NCBI RefSeq assembly: GCF_963676665.1
Contig: NZ_OY781373.1
Span: forward strand, 62,001 to 126,000
DNA: 64,000 nucleotides
Origin: an uncultured Tolumonas sp.
GTDB lineage: Bacteria > Pseudomonadota > Gammaproteobacteria > Enterobacterales > Aeromonadaceae
Direction: 5' to 3'
Part shown: piece by piece, positions 63,009-64,000 of the stretch
How the letters are laid out: every line of letters begins with the position of its first letter
Position numbering within the stretch: position 1 is the first letter of the stretch
Translations under genes and position numbers: made by a program
The notes under the pieces: model-generated
Databases searched by the model: none
Told to the model about the DNA's origin: nothing
The model's input: only the letters and a program-made list of their open reading frames with translations

Positions 63009-63027
63009 AATAAAACAATGTTTCATT
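63009..63027. promoter_or_regulatory. KdgR box between kdgK and kdgR
   Basis: AATAAAACAATGTTTCATT matches the KdgR consensus AATRAAAYRNYRTTTYATT at all positions except one purine/G-type ambiguity, effectively a full match. It is centred between the divergent genes kdgK-eda and kdgR, so it should regulate both. Confidence 0.85.
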
Positions 63028-63090
63028 AATTTTGGTTCGGATTTAAAAAAAGCTGGTATATAGTCTTCGGCAAAGAAGATCAGGATAGAG

Positions 63091-63891
63091 GTGGTAGTGA
63101 ACGATTTTTCAAAACAGCAGGATTCGGTGTCGTCGGTGCTGAAGGTATTCGGTATTTTGCAGGCCTTGGGTGATGAGCATGAGATCGGAGTAACTGAACT
63201 TTCACAACGTGTCATGATGTCAAAAAGTACCGTCTATCGGTTCTTACAAACCATGAAATCGTTGGGTTATGTGCAGCAGGAAGGGGAAAACGATAAATAT
63301 TCACTGACCCTCAAGTTATTCGATCTGGGTGCCAAAGCCTTACAGCATGTCGATTTGATAAAAATTGCCGATCAGCAGATGCGCTTATTATCAAAAGCGA
63401 CCCAAGAGACCATTCATCTGGGGTCGATGGAAGAAGAGAGTATTGTTTATCTGCATAAAATTGATTCGCTTTATAACCTGCGCATGTATTCCCGCATTGG
63501 TCGCCGCAACCCGCTGTATTGCACAGCGATTGGTAAGGTGTTGCTGGCCTGGCTGGATGAGCAAGCGATCCGAGACATTCTGGCACCGGTGGCTTTTGAA
63601 CGAAAAACGGCACACACCTTACCGGATATTGATGCGTTGTTAGCGGAACTGGCAACGGTGCGCGAGACCGGTTTTAGTGAAGATCGTGAAGAGCAGGAAG
63701 TGGGGGTGCGATGTGTGGCGGTGCCGGTTTATGATCGGTTTGGTTATGTCATGGCTGGCTTAAGTATTTCATTTCCAACGATTCGTTTTGATGAACAGCA
63801 ATTGGCGCACTACGTAACCATGTTACATCAGGCGGCCGCGAACATATCGCAGCAGTTGGGTTTAGCCCGTTACCCGTATCCGGCAATCTAG
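63091..63891 (+). CDS. kdgR: IclR-family repressor KdgR
   Basis: 266 aa from the GTG at 63091 (AGGA 5 bases upstream); a second GTG at 63097 is also possible. The N-terminal winged helix DSVSSVLKVFGILQALGDEHEIGVTELSQRVMMSKSTVYRFLQTMKSLGYVQQEGE and the effector domain (ETIHLGSMEEESIVYLHKIDSLYNLRMYSRIGRRNPLYCTAIGKVLLAW) are nearly those of E. coli KdgR. It represses KDG-pathway genes and is released by KDG. Confidence 0.95.
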   Translation: MVVNDFSKQQDSVSSVLKVFGILQALGDEHEIGVTELSQRVMMSKSTVYRFLQTMKSLGYVQQEGENDKYSLTLKLFDLGAKALQHVDLIKIADQQMRLLSKATQETIHLGSMEEESIVYLHKIDSLYNLRMYSRIGRRNPLYCTAIGKVLLAWLDEQAIRDILAPVAFERKTAHTLPDIDALLAELATVRETGFSEDREEQEVGVRCVAVPVYDRFGYVMAGLSISFPTIRFDEQQLAHYVTMLHQAAANISQQLGLARYPYPAI

Positions 63892-63952
63892 CCAAGTAAT
63901 GCCAGGCGGCATCCTATTTTTGTTGCAGATAAAGATGAAATGCAAATGCAAA

Positions 63953-63967
63953 TGATATAAATTATCA
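63953..63967. promoter_or_regulatory. Possible Fur box at the right edge
   Basis: TGATATAAATTATCA matches the Fur core TGATAATNATTATCA in 13 of 15 positions. It lies 26 bases before an ATG at 63993, suggesting an iron-regulated gene starting there. Confidence 0.45.
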
Positions 63968-63992
63968 TCTAAAGCTTGTGAGGATGATAATT

Positions 63993-64000
63993 ATGCATTT
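63993..64000 (+). CDS. Possible start of a gene cut by the right edge
   Basis: ATG-CAT-TT with GAGG 9 bases upstream. Only two codons are visible. The Fur-like box just upstream hints at an iron-related gene. The start itself is uncertain. Confidence 0.3.

Noticed and set aside
1-64000. CRISPR arrays, rRNA or tRNA genes
   Set aside because: No regularly spaced direct repeats with unique spacers, no rRNA-like stretches and no tRNA cloverleaf were noticed in the intergenic regions; reading by eye could miss a single tRNA.

Overview
The window reads as a gammaproteobacterial chromosome. The gene set (ilvLGMEDA, uxaCBA with exuT, kdgR/kdgK/eda, ompR-envZ, tmcA, rnb, comM) and the protein sequences fit the order Aeromonadales, possibly a Tolumonas-like organism. 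That placement is an inference from protein similarity in memory, not from a search.

Left part (1-11.4 kb): a 126-bp intergenic repeat, a GlxA-type regulator, a TetR regulator co-transcribed with a lipoprotein under a clear inverted-repeat operator, then the complete branched-chain amino acid operon ilvL-ilvG-ilvM-ilvE-ilvD-ilvA on the minus strand with an attenuation leader and terminator. A secreted RimK-linked-type protease, an AraC regulator and a DUF6506 protein follow.

Centre (11.4-29 kb): comM is cut in two by a 16,019-bp Tn7-like transposon (11668-27686). It is bounded by a perfect 5-bp target duplication (CAAGG) and 13-bp inverted ends (TGTGAGTTACAAA), with motifs phased at 20 bp inside both ends. 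Joining the comM halves restores a 506-codon gene. The element carries tnsA, tnsB and the first 33 codons of tnsC. An IS21-family insertion without target duplication then removes the rest of the transposition genes and the 3' end of a HipA-like kinase gene. Cargo: a divergent WYL-domain regulator plus a four-gene Wadjet-like SMC/Toprim operon in the order D-C-A-B with twin operators; a metallophosphoesterase/HipA-like pair; and an unrecognised two-gene module (YejK/NdpA-like protein plus a membrane protein) between the right end and tnsA.

Right part (29-64 kb): a diguanylate cyclase with a THI5-like sensor, a histidine phosphatase, a MoxR/DUF58/transglutaminase operon, a Bax-inhibitor-1 protein and an acyltransferase. 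Then comes a galacturonate/glucuronate regulon: ygjV-uxaA-uxaB-uxaC divergent from exuT, a TRAP transporter, a UxuR/ExuR-type GntR regulator and nhaD. Three near-identical operators (AATTGGTATRACA core) sit in front of uxaC/exuT, dctP and the regulator. After dsbA, gmhB, tmcA, ompR-envZ, rnb and an oxidoreductase gene, the pathway is completed by eda and kdgK, divergent from kdgR with a perfect KdgR box. Together these genes take hexuronates through import, UxaC, UxaB, UxaA, KdgK and Eda to pyruvate and glyceraldehyde 3-phosphate. A possible Fur box and the first codons of another gene lie at the right edge.
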